13,613 nucleotides of DNA from CAKTOF01 sp964523945 (GTDB lineage Bacteria > Bacillota > Clostridia > Oscillospirales > Oscillospiraceae): contig CAZGBU010000052.1 of the NCBI GenBank assembly GCA_964523945.1, forward strand, positions 1-13,613. Direction: 5' to 3'. Shown piece after piece: positions 1-6,002 of the stretch. The position numbers and the translations under genes are program-made. The stretch's first letter is position 1, and each line of letters begins with the position of its first letter. The notes below the pieces were generated by a model that saw only the letters and a program-made list of their open reading frames with translations, had not been told where the DNA came from and made no database searches.

Positions 1-86
1 CAGAAAGTAACAAAAAATTGATATTACTGTCCGCCAGACTGGCTCACTGCGCGGTCCGGAGAATCCGACCCGGTTTGCGCCTCCGG

Positions 87-965
87 CTACTGCTGCAGGC
101 CGGCAGCAAACGCTGCGACGGCAGGGTTTTCGTCGTCCTTGTGCCAGAAACACTGCAGCTCTTCGGTCATGCCGATCGGGTATGAGCGCAGCTCCGAATT
201 CAGACTCATCCGGCTGAGCATCGTCGAAACCAGCACCCCCTGGCCCAGCTCTGTCGCTACATAGGCCGACTCCAGATTGGGGGAAATGATGATCTCCCGC
301 GGCTCAAAACCGATTTCGCGAATCTGGCGGCGGGCACGGGCACGGCTTTCTGAGAGCGTTTCCGCGCTTGAGGCTGCCTTGATAAACGGCTCGGTGCGAA
401 AATCCTCCGCTTTCGCATCCGGCACAGCCTTTGGGTTTTCCGGCGAGACAAGCAGTACCAACGGCGTTTCCAGCACAACACGTTTGTTCAGCCCCGTCTC
501 TTTCGGTGCAAATTCACGATAGGTGATGATCAAATCAAGATGTCGGTTGAGGAAATGCTGATTGAGCTCGTACTGCGGATGCTTCTCCGCAGCAAACTGC
601 AGCGCGGGATTCTGCGCGCGCAGACTGTGCAGCGCGCGGTTGATCATCGGCGTCAGATCGAGCCATTCCAGGTACCCGACTCGCAGGCTGTGATTCAGCT
701 CGTCATAATATTTCCGCATCCGCTCGACTGTCGCGTTATAATCGCGATTGAGCTTGGAAAACAGCGCGTAGAACTCCTCGCCGGCCCGCGTGAGCGTCAC
801 ATAGTGATGCGTGCGCACAAACAGCGTAAAACCGATGTCCTCTTCGAGCTTGGCGATGTATTTACTGACGGACTGCTGTGTCATATACATCCGTTTGGCG
901 GCCTCTGTAAAATTCAGCGTCTGACACAGCGTCAAAAAACAACGCACCGAGGTTTCGTTGATCAT
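87..965 (-). CDS. LysR-family transcriptional regulator, divergent from the corrinoid protein gene
   Basis: A 292-residue protein of normal LysR length. The N-terminal winged helix-turn-helix spans about residues 5-65 and contains the typical NFTEAAKRMYMTQQSVSKYI stretch followed by KLEEDIGFTLFVR. The rest fits a LysR substrate-binding domain (about 90-290). I chose the ATG at 963-965 because an AGGGGAG ribosome-binding site lies about 7 bases upstream and the protein then begins right at the HTH. The open frame extends 34 codons further up to 1067 but carries no LysR-like residues there. It is transcribed away from the corrinoid protein gene across a 201-bp gap. In this family that arrangement usually means it controls both itself and the divergent gene. 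The effector cannot be read from the sequence; a methoxylated aromatic or another methyl donor is a guess from context. Family call is firm, target inferred. Confidence 0.93.
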   Translation of the reverse strand: MINETSVRCFLTLCQTLNFTEAAKRMYMTQQSVSKYIAKLEEDIGFTLFVRTHHYVTLTRAGEEFYALFSKLNRDYNATVERMRKYYDELNHSLRVGYLEWLDLTPMINRALHSLRAQNPALQFAAEKHPQYELNQHFLNRHLDLIITYREFAPKETGLNKRVVLETPLVLLVSPENPKAVPDAKAEDFRTEPFIKAASSAETLSESRARARRQIREIGFEPREIIISPNLESAYVATELGQGVLVSTMLSRMSLNSELRSYPIGMTEELQCFWHKDDENPAVAAFAAGLQQ

Positions 966-988
966 CCGATTCTCCCCTTCTGACGGAT

Positions 989-997
989 ATGATACCA
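989..997 (-). promoter_or_regulatory. Probable extended -10 promoter element of the first LysR gene
   Basis: On the minus strand TGGTATCAT forms an extended -10 (TG-n-TATCAT), placing the transcript start near 982, about 17 bases before the start codon. The -35 position (about 1012-1017, TAGAAG) is poor, as is common for extended -10 promoters. One of the two TCACAAC repeats lies in the spacer, which would suit autoregulation. Confidence 0.4.
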
Positions 998-999
998 CA

Positions 1000-1027
1000 T
1001 CACAACAATTTCTTCTACGGTCACAAC
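1000..1027. promoter_or_regulatory. Candidate operator: TCACAAC direct repeats 21 bp apart
   Basis: TCACAAC occurs at 1000-1006 and again at 1021-1027, exactly 21 bp (two helical turns) apart. The bases that follow are also similar (ACAATTTC versus CCAATTC). The pair lies in the divergent LysR/corrinoid intergenic region and overlaps the LysR promoter. Same-face repeats of this kind suit cooperative binding by a LysR tetramer, although classic LysR boxes are inverted T-N11-A dyads. An AT-rich near-palindrome (12 of 14 bases symmetric) at 1042-1055 is a second candidate site. Confidence 0.35.
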
Positions 1028-1087
1028 CAATTCGCACCACCATAATAATTTTTATCACCGCATGCATTTTCTTTTTACCGGAAATGC

Positions 1088-1117
1088 TTGTCTACCCTCT
1101 CGGCCATATGCTATACT
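1088..1117 (+). promoter_or_regulatory. Promoter of the corrinoid protein gene
   Basis: TTGTCT at 1088-1093, an 18-bp spacer, then TATACT at 1112-1117 with TG at 1109-1110 giving an extended -10. The predicted start near 1124 leaves a leader of about 43 bases before the ATG at 1167. That is too short for a cobalamin riboswitch. Confidence 0.65.
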
Positions 1118-1166
1118 GACTTTGGAAAATCGTGAATCACACCGATCAGAGGAGGAATCATCGGCT

Positions 1167-1802
1167 ATGGCAATTCTCGACGACATTCAATCCGCCGTCA
1201 TCCGCGGCAAGCGCAAGGAGGTCAGCGCACTCGTGCAGACGGCCATCGACGAGGGCCTGAGCGCACAGAGCATCCTGCACGACGGGCTGATGCCCGGCAT
1301 GGATGTAGTAGGCGACAAATTCAGCAAAAACGAAATGTTTGTCCCCGAAATGCTTGTTGCCGCCCGCGCCATGACCGCCGGCATCAATTTGCTTCGCCCG
1401 CTGCTGATGGACGAAGGCGTCGGCAACATCGGCAAGGCCTGCATTGGCACCGTGCAGGGCGACCTGCACGATATCGGCAAGAACCTCGTCGCCATGATGA
1501 TGGAGAGCAAGGGCATCGAGATCATTGACTTGGGCGTCGACGTCTCGCCGGAAAAGTTTGTCCAGACTGCCATCGACGAGCACTGCGACATCATCGCCTG
1601 CTCTGCCCTGTTGACGACCACCATGCCAGTCATGGTAGAGGTTGTCAAGGCGGCCGAGGCAGCCGGCATCCGGGACAAGGTCACGATCATGGTTGGCGGC
1701 GCCCCTCTCTCGCAGGCCTACTGCGACAAAATCGGCGCCGATATCTACACACGCGACGCCTCCGAGGCCGCCAATGCGGCCGCGCAGGTTCTGACTGCCT
1801 GA
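1167..1802 (+). CDS. Corrinoid (cobalamin)-binding methyl-carrier protein, MtbC/MtvC-like
   Basis: A 211-residue two-domain protein of the usual length for free-standing corrinoid proteins. An N-terminal helical B12-binding cap spans about 1-88. A Rossmann-like B12-binding domain (about 90-211) carries the DxHxxG cobalt-ligand signature in GDLHDIGKN (98-106, ligand His101), then SALLTTTMP (146-154) and VGGAPLS (177-183), which contact the nucleotide tail. Such proteins shuttle a methyl group from a substrate-specific methyltransferase I to a methyltransferase II that methylates tetrahydrofolate, serving methylamine, methanol or aromatic O-demethylation systems in the cytoplasm. The ATG at 1167 follows AGAGGAGGAA (1148-1157). 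No methyltransferase or corrinoid-reactivating protein is in the window, so the substrate is open. Next to pyrogallol-pathway genes, O-demethylation of methoxyphenols is an attractive inference. Family call is firm. Confidence 0.93.
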   Translation: MAILDDIQSAVIRGKRKEVSALVQTAIDEGLSAQSILHDGLMPGMDVVGDKFSKNEMFVPEMLVAARAMTAGINLLRPLLMDEGVGNIGKACIGTVQGDLHDIGKNLVAMMMESKGIEIIDLGVDVSPEKFVQTAIDEHCDIIACSALLTTTMPVMVEVVKAAEAAGIRDKVTIMVGGAPLSQAYCDKIGADIYTRDASEAANAAAQVLTA

Positions 1803-1819
1803 ACCGCCCGATACACATC

Positions 1820-1857
1820 AAAGGCCGTCCCATCTTCGGATGGGGCGGCCTTTTCCG
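1820..1857. terminator. Rho-independent terminator between convergent genes
   Basis: A 15-bp stem (1820-1834 with 1839-1853, one G-T wobble) closed by a TTCG tetraloop and followed on the plus strand by TTTTCCGTTTT. It ends the corrinoid protein transcript 18 bases after its stop codon. On the minus strand the stem is followed only by TTTGATG, so it is a weaker stop for the convergent LysR gene. Confidence 0.9.
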
Positions 1858-1859
1858 TT

Positions 1860-2747
1860 TTATCCGCCGAGCTGGCTGAGAAACTGACGCAGCGCGGGAT
1901 TGGCGTTGTCCGCTTTCCAGAGCAGACAGTGCCGAAACGATTCATCCGTCTCCAGCCGGGCCATCCGAACCCCGGGCTGGCTGGCCATCCGGTTCCCTGG
2001 CGTCACAATCACCATGCCGGCACCGGCGCTCAAATACAGCGCCAGTGTCCCGGTCGAGTCCACGAACTGCTTATGCGCTGACAAGTATGGCTCCGCGTAC
2101 ATCAGGTCAGCCGGTGACGCCAGCGCACCGGGATAAGAGATCTCCTCCGGCGCAAGAAAGAGCAATGGCACCGTTTCGGTCAGCTCACACAGCGCCTGTA
2201 CGCTGATCGGCTCCGCCGGCAGCGGGATTCGCTCGTGTACCGCAAGGCAGGCGGGGTATTCATGGATCACGCGCACACAGATGCTCTCATCAAGCTGCTC
2301 TGCGTGCGGCAGGATGACATAGACCAGATCCAGATCGCCGGCATAAAAACTGTCGTAGAGCGCACGGTGCGGCCGCTGATACACCGCTAGACGCAGGGCA
2401 GGCCACTGACGCAGCTGATCGGAGAGGACCTGTTCCACCTCCGGCGGGAGATTCTGATCCTCCTGTACACCGACAGCCAGACGGCCGCTGACGCCATCTG
2501 CCACCATGCGAACCGACTCAATTGCCTGCCGGTACGCCTCACACAGCGGCAACAGCCGCGTGCACAGTTCCCGCCCCGCGTCGGTCAAGCGGATCTTGTT
2601 GTTCTTTCGCTCAAACAGAACAACGCCGACCTCCTGCTCAAGCACTGCAATCTGCCGACTGAGCGCCGGCTGCGTCACAAACAGCACGCGCGCTGCCTCG
2701 GTAAAGTTTTCATACCGGGCTGCTTCGAGAAAGCATTGGATCTGCAT
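1860..2747 (-). CDS. LysR-family transcriptional regulator downstream of the symporter
   Basis: A 295-residue LysR protein. The N-terminal HTH (about 1-60) contains ENFTEAARVLFVTQPALSRQ followed by LEQEVGVVLFERKNNKIRLT, which is textbook for the family. Residues from about 90 fit the periplasmic-binding-like effector domain. The ATG at 2745-2747 gives a standard N-terminus. A TTG three codons upstream (2754-2756) is better spaced from the AGGTGAG ribosome-binding site at 2761-2767 (5 bases, against 14 for the ATG), so the true start may be 2756. The gene follows the symporter on the same strand with a 74-base gap and appears to have its own promoter, so it can be made independently. It may sense the symporter's substrate or a pathway intermediate. 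It shares only family-level features with the other LysR protein in this window. Function certain at family level only. Confidence 0.92.
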   Translation of the reverse strand: MQIQCFLEAARYENFTEAARVLFVTQPALSRQIAVLEQEVGVVLFERKNNKIRLTDAGRELCTRLLPLCEAYRQAIESVRMVADGVSGRLAVGVQEDQNLPPEVEQVLSDQLRQWPALRLAVYQRPHRALYDSFYAGDLDLVYVILPHAEQLDESICVRVIHEYPACLAVHERIPLPAEPISVQALCELTETVPLLFLAPEEISYPGALASPADLMYAEPYLSAHKQFVDSTGTLALYLSAGAGMVIVTPGNRMASQPGVRMARLETDESFRHCLLWKADNANPALRQFLSQLGG

Positions 2748-2774
2748 AGATGTCAAAACACTCACCTCAGATGC

Positions 2775-2804
2775 AGTATAGCATATTTCGCCGCAATTCA
2801 CCAA
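2775..2804 (-). promoter_or_regulatory. Promoter of the second LysR gene
   Basis: On the minus strand: TTGGTG (2799-2804), an 18-bp spacer, and TATACT (2775-2780) preceded by TGC, an extended -10. The transcript would start near 2768, just ahead of the AGGTGAG ribosome-binding site. The core ATATGCTATACTG is identical over 13 bases to the corrinoid gene promoter. Confidence 0.55.
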
Positions 2805-2821
2805 GCTTCCTTTTCCCTGTC

Positions 2822-4252
2822 TCAGGCGCCAATCTCATCGAGCAGCGGCTTTCTGCCGCAGATCCGGCCGATGGCACAGCAGGCAACGGATGCTGCTACG
2901 CCGGCAAACAGCGAGTCGAGTCCATATGGCAGCGTCAGCACCGTGCTGAACAACAGCACCAGTACCGGCCCGGCGATGATGGCGGCCATCACCCACTTCG
3001 GGTTGACGCGCCCTTTCATCCAGATCGCACAGCACAGCGGCGCAAAGATAACCGCTCCGCGCAGGCCCATCGACATATAGGAGAAATCCTGGATCATATC
3101 GCTGCCGAGAACCGTACAGATCAGCGCCGCAGAAAACAACACGACCAGAATACACACGCGCGTCAGGTGAAGATTTTTCTTCGGCTCGTCAAATTTGCGC
3201 GTCAGCTTTTTGACAATATCGTTGTTGATGACGGCTGTAATCCCAAGCGAGAGTCCGGCGCCCGTGCCAACCACGGCGATGAGCAGCGTACCAAGCACAA
3301 TACCGGCCAGTGGACCGGGCATATACTCGAGTACAAAGCTTGTCAAGGCCGTCTTGGCCGCGATACCAGGTGCGTGTGCGCGCATATACAGTCCAATCAG
3401 GATCCCTCCCACACCGATCGGCGGGATCATGCACGCACTGATCAGCGCACCGGCGCGTGCGGTACGATCTGTCCGGCCTGCCAGCACGGCCTGCCCGTAG
3501 GTCTGTGTTGTCAGAACGCCGAGCAGCAGAGAAAGCCCCTTGCCCCCATCGGTTGCAATACCGCGCGAAAACACGCTGAACAGATTAATTCCGTCGCCGC
3601 CGGCCTCGATTGCATGCACCATATCGGCAAAACCGTCAAATCCGCCGACCATATACAGCACCAGAATGCCGCCGCCGATCATGGCAAAATACAGCAGCAC
3701 CAGTTTAACCATGCCGACCATACCGGCGCCACGCACGCCGCCAAAGATCACATAAACCGCCATCAGCGCCGCGGAGATCAGTAGTTCCGGAATCACACCC
3801 AGCTCCGGCATAATGACCGCAAGCACTGCGGTCGCAGAGATCAGCTGGGAAAGAATATTGATGTAGATACCGATCGACGACAGGATGGACGAGAGCAATC
3901 CCGCTTTGGTGCCGTATTCCTTGGAAATCATGCCGACAAGCGTGCCGCAGCCGCTGCGGCGCAGCGGTCCGACAAAAAAGATCGCCAGCAGCAGGCATCC
4001 GATGCCGCCGCCAAGCGTGAACCACCAGGCGGAGAAACCATAGGTATACGCGAGCTGCGCCGTGCCGATCGTTGACGATCCGCCGACCAGCGTTCCCATG
4101 ATCGTGCCCGCCACGATCAGCGCGCCGGACTTCCCGCCGCCGGAGGCAAAGTCCGCGGCGCTTTTAACCTGGCGGCCCGACCAGATGCTCAGCGCAATGA
4201 TTGCGGCGAGCGTTCCGAGCAGGCCAATCAACTGTGATGCTGTCAATGTCAT
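2822..4252 (-). CDS. Sodium:solute symporter (SSS family)
   Basis: A 476-residue, strongly hydrophobic protein with about 12-13 predicted membrane spans. It begins with a helix at about 5-24, then a glycine/serine-rich broken helix (GTLVGGSSTIGTAQLAYTYG, 53-72) and FSAWWFTLGGGIGCLLLAIF (73-92), both characteristic of the LeuT-fold SSS family. Later spans include VYVIFGGVRGAGMVGMVK (166-183), the 240-256 region and GIVLGTLLIAVVGTGAGLSL (317-336). The family couples substrate uptake to sodium entry. The ATG at 4250-4252 has an AGGGG ribosome-binding site seven bases upstream; the frame is open 26 codons further but that stretch is basic and overlaps a hairpin. Substrate cannot be read. From context I infer an aromatic or organic acid of the pyrogallol/phloroglucinol pathway, or acetate/acetoacetate exchange. 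I see no convincing promoter in front, so it is probably read through from the DUF3870 gene. Confidence 0.9.
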   Translation of the reverse strand: MTLTASQLIGLLGTLAAIIALSIWSGRQVKSAADFASGGGKSGALIVAGTIMGTLVGGSSTIGTAQLAYTYGFSAWWFTLGGGIGCLLLAIFFVGPLRRSGCGTLVGMISKEYGTKAGLLSSILSSIGIYINILSQLISATAVLAVIMPELGVIPELLISAALMAVYVIFGGVRGAGMVGMVKLVLLYFAMIGGGILVLYMVGGFDGFADMVHAIEAGGDGINLFSVFSRGIATDGGKGLSLLLGVLTTQTYGQAVLAGRTDRTARAGALISACMIPPIGVGGILIGLYMRAHAPGIAAKTALTSFVLEYMPGPLAGIVLGTLLIAVVGTGAGLSLGITAVINNDIVKKLTRKFDEPKKNLHLTRVCILVVLFSAALICTVLGSDMIQDFSYMSMGLRGAVIFAPLCCAIWMKGRVNPKWVMAAIIAGPVLVLLFSTVLTLPYGLDSLFAGVAASVACCAIGRICGRKPLLDEIGA

Positions 4253-4262
4253 TGCAATACCC

Positions 4263-4320
4263 CTAAAAATAGCAAAAGCCGACCGTGCGCAGAGGCAAAC
4301 GCGCCTGCGCACAGCCGGCT
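4263..4320 (-). terminator. Hairpin plus U-rich tract just before the symporter: attenuator or leaky terminator
   Basis: Read on the minus strand, arms at 4277-4292 and 4305-4320 pair over about 16 positions with a few mismatches (core CTGTGCGCAG against CTGCGCACGG). They are followed by TTTTGCTATTTTT, a rho-independent terminator layout. The last T's abut the symporter's AGGGG ribosome-binding site. No good promoter fits between this hairpin and the start codon, so a full terminator would silence the symporter. Partial termination or mRNA processing is more likely. Confidence 0.5.
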
Positions 4321-4365
4321 TCCATTTCAATTGGTCGGCCGTTTTGCGGCCGCTTTCAAATGGAA
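4320..4365. other. Second hairpin after the DUF3870 stop codon
   Basis: TTCCATTT (4320-4327) pairs with AAATGGAA (4358-4365). Inside it CGGCCG (4336-4341) pairs with CGGCCG around 4347-4352 across a T-rich loop. It directly abuts the hairpin at 4277-4320, so the two could fold in tandem. There is no T tract of its own on either side. Possible transcript-processing or stability element. Confidence 0.45.
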
Positions 4366-4369
4366 CAGC

Positions 4370-4699
4370 TTACTCCTTTTCTCTTTTCAAATCCGCGTAC
4401 TGTTGACCAATCTCACGGATGGCAGTCAACAGCGCGCGCTTGAGATGCCCGTAGTACTTGAGGTTCATTTCCCCAAGCAGCGGGTCAATCCCGCGGTTCA
4501 GGTTGTAGCCCTTCATGATGGTCAGAACAAACCGTCTGCCCAGCTCTGTGGCCATGGAGCAGTCCACATCGAGCACAACCCCGCTGTCAAAATCCACATC
4601 CGCCACAACGACCATCTGGTCGAACATCTTCTGTGCCGTGGTGTTGGACGGGAGCTTGGCATACCCCGCCAGGAGGATGTGGCCGGAAATCTTACCCAT
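4370..4699 (-). CDS. DUF3870 family protein of unknown function
   Basis: A 109-residue soluble protein with the features I associate with DUF3870: GYAKLPSNTTAQKMFDQMVV near the N-terminus (12-31), a VLDVDCSMATELGRRFV stretch (42-58), then LNRGIDPLLGEMNLKYYGHLKRALLTAI to near the end. No signal peptide or membrane span. The ATG at 4697-4699 follows AAGGAG with seven bases between, so the start is secure. It lies 45 bases after the dehydrogenase gene and before the symporter, clearly in the same transcription unit. The family has no established reaction. Its placement between a catabolic dehydrogenase and a transporter suggests an accessory, sensory or small-ligand-binding role in the same pathway. 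Family recognition is from memory of its conserved blocks and is fairly secure; function is unknown. Confidence 0.82.
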   Translation of the reverse strand: MGKISGHILLAGYAKLPSNTTAQKMFDQMVVVADVDFDSGVVLDVDCSMATELGRRFVLTIMKGYNLNRGIDPLLGEMNLKYYGHLKRALLTAIREIGQQYADLKREKE

Positions 4700-4744
4700 G
4701 GTCGGTCTCCTTCTGCTGCTGCGGCGCCATGCCGCCGGGCCGAA

Positions 4745-5710
4745 TCAGACCGGATCCTCAAGGAACTTCTTCGACAGGCGGAAAACCTCGAAGAGCTGCT
4801 CGTCACGCTTTTTCTTCAGTGCCTCGATGTCCTGCCCCGTATAGTCATAGAAGCCCTTTCCGGTCTTGATGCCAAGATTTCCCTCTTCCACGAGCTTCTC
4901 AAGTGTCTTTGGCATCTCATCGGCATGCTCCGGCATGGTGTAGCTGTGGTTGCGGTAGTTGTTGGCCGTCATATCCAGCCCGCCAAAATCAGCACGCTTG
5001 AGCAGGCCGAGCACCACCGCACGCGGGATAAACGACGCCTTGGCCGCCAGATCGATGGCCTGCGCGTCACAGTAGTCGTTGTCGAGTAGATAGAACACCT
5101 CGCGGTTGAGGCACTGCTGCAGGCGGTTGACAATATAACCGCGAATAAACTTCTTCATCAAAACAGCCGTCTTGCCGCAGCCGTTGAGCAGTGCGACGGC
5201 GACATCCGCCATCTCCTGCGGCGCCTGCTCGCTCTTGACAACCTCGACAAGCGGAATAACGTGCGGCGGCGAGTACCAGTGGCAGATGATCAGCTGCGGC
5301 AGCAGCTGTTCGGGCGCGACTTCAAAAATATTCATCGCCGAGGTGTTCGATGCAATGATCGTGTCCGCCGGGACACAAGCGGCAAGCTGCTCGTAAAGCG
5401 CGGCCTTTGCGTCCCGGTTTTCAACGATCGTCTCCTGGATCATATCAGCGCCTGCAACTGCCTCCTCCACCGTCGAAGCAAAGCGAATGCGGCCAAAGAT
5501 CTCATCGATCTGCTCCTGCCGGATCTCGCCCTCTTCGGCAAATGTGTTCAGCTGCGCGTGCAGCGAGGCAATTGCTTTTTCACGAGTGGCCTCGCTCCGT
5601 GTCCACATGACAACCTCATAGCCGCCCATGGCGTAGGTCTGCGCGATGCCAGGGCCCATCGTACCGGCGCCAAGCACCGCAATTTTCCGGATATCCTGTA
5701 AGGATTTCAT
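4745..5710 (-). CDS. 3-hydroxyacyl-CoA dehydrogenase family protein; proposed 3-hydroxy-5-oxohexanoate dehydrogenase
   Basis: A 321-residue protein with the two-domain HAD layout. A Rossmann domain with GAGTMGPGIA (14-23) spans about 8-185 and an all-helical C-terminal domain about 187-290. The family's catalytic residues are present: SNTS (121-124), His144 in CHWYSPPH, Glu156 in PLVEVV and Asn195 in GYIVNRLQ. After the second beta-strand it has MWTRSE (35-40), where NAD-preferring members have an acidic residue, hinting at NADP(H). The ATG at 5708-5710 follows AAAGGAAG. By family it oxidises a 3-hydroxy group next to a carboxylate or CoA thioester. Between a ring-opening cyclase and a BKACE enzyme, the likely substrate is 3-hydroxy-5-oxohexanoate, giving triacetate. 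L-3-hydroxybutyryl-CoA is the conventional alternative. It lies downstream of the cyclase across a repeat-filled 292-base gap. Confidence 0.9.
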   Translation of the reverse strand: MKSLQDIRKIAVLGAGTMGPGIAQTYAMGGYEVVMWTRSEATREKAIASLHAQLNTFAEEGEIRQEQIDEIFGRIRFASTVEEAVAGADMIQETIVENRDAKAALYEQLAACVPADTIIASNTSAMNIFEVAPEQLLPQLIICHWYSPPHVIPLVEVVKSEQAPQEMADVAVALLNGCGKTAVLMKKFIRGYIVNRLQQCLNREVFYLLDNDYCDAQAIDLAAKASFIPRAVVLGLLKRADFGGLDMTANNYRNHSYTMPEHADEMPKTLEKLVEEGNLGIKTGKGFYDYTGQDIEALKKKRDEQLFEVFRLSKKFLEDPV

Positions 5711-5735
5711 GCTTGTTCTTCCTTTCAGACAGCCT

Positions 5736-5769
5736 GATTGCCCCGCAGAAAGGCATCCGCGGGGCAATC
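5736..5769. repeat. Perfect 11-bp inverted repeat upstream of the dehydrogenase gene
   Basis: GATTGCCCCGC (5736-5746) and GCGGGGCAATC (5759-5769) form a perfect 11-bp stem with a 12-base loop. There is no T tract, so it is not an obvious terminator. It shares the TTGCCCC/GGGGCAA core with the hairpin at 5897-5915, suggesting both belong to one family of small dispersed palindromes. It sits 25 bases upstream of the dehydrogenase start codon and would be in its leader. Confidence 0.7.
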
Positions 5770-5791
5770 GGAACTCTCACCCATACAGCCG

Positions 5792-5848
5792 GATCAGAAG
5801 CTGCCCGGCTCCCAGGCCACCAGGCGAACGAAGCCGCCGTCGGCCATC
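5792..5848 (-). pseudogene. Duplicated 3' end of the cyclase gene (57-bp remnant)
   Basis: This stretch matches 6001-6057, the last 17 codons and stop of the cyclase gene, at 56 of 57 positions, 209 bp away in the same orientation. It still reads MADGGFVRLVAWEPGSF plus stop. The one difference (5827 versus 6036) is a synonymous GTC/GTT valine change. It has no start codon and is a remnant. It could be left by a gene-end duplication, by integration at the gene's 3' end, or by recombination with a related cyclase gene. Confidence 0.85.
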
Positions 5849-6000
5849 ACCCCAGAAAGCCTGCGGCTTCCCGGGGACCCCGGGATTGAAATTCTCGGGG
5901 CAAATGAATTGCCCCTGCGGAATTCTCGGCTTCGCCTCGAAATTCACGGCGCTTCGCGCCGGCTTGCGAGATGGCCGCCCGGGTTCTGCCTCTGAATGCA
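5849..6000. repeat. Hairpin-rich 152-bp intergenic insert between the two cyclase 3' ends
   Basis: No gene is visible here. It holds a row of small palindromes: AAGCC/GGCTT (5857-5869), CCCGGGG-A-CCCCGGG (5870-5884), GGGGCAA-5-TTGCCCC (5897-5915), an imperfect GAATT/AATTC hairpin around 5920-5945, and CGGCGC-TTC-GCGCCG (5947-5961). The density of stems resembles REP/MITE-like dispersed repeats rather than coding or promoter DNA. I cannot tell from one window whether it recurs in the genome. Confidence 0.6.
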
Positions 6001-6002
6001 GA

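Noticed and set aside
1..86. Possible terminator downstream of the first LysR gene (CCGGAG/CTCCGG at 56-61 and 81-86; T-rich minus-strand tail toward position 10)
   Set aside because: The stem is six bases with a 19-base loop and the T-rich stretch is about 45 bases away. I see no feature I can support in these 86 bases.
1124..1166. Cobalamin riboswitch ahead of the corrinoid gene
   Set aside because: The leader from the predicted promoter is about 43 bases, far too short, and no B12-box-like block is visible.
2750..3784. Long plus-strand open frame opposite the symporter
   Set aside because: It mirrors the symporter gene in a GC-rich genome, with low-complexity His/Gln/Arg-rich translation and no ribosome-binding site or domain.
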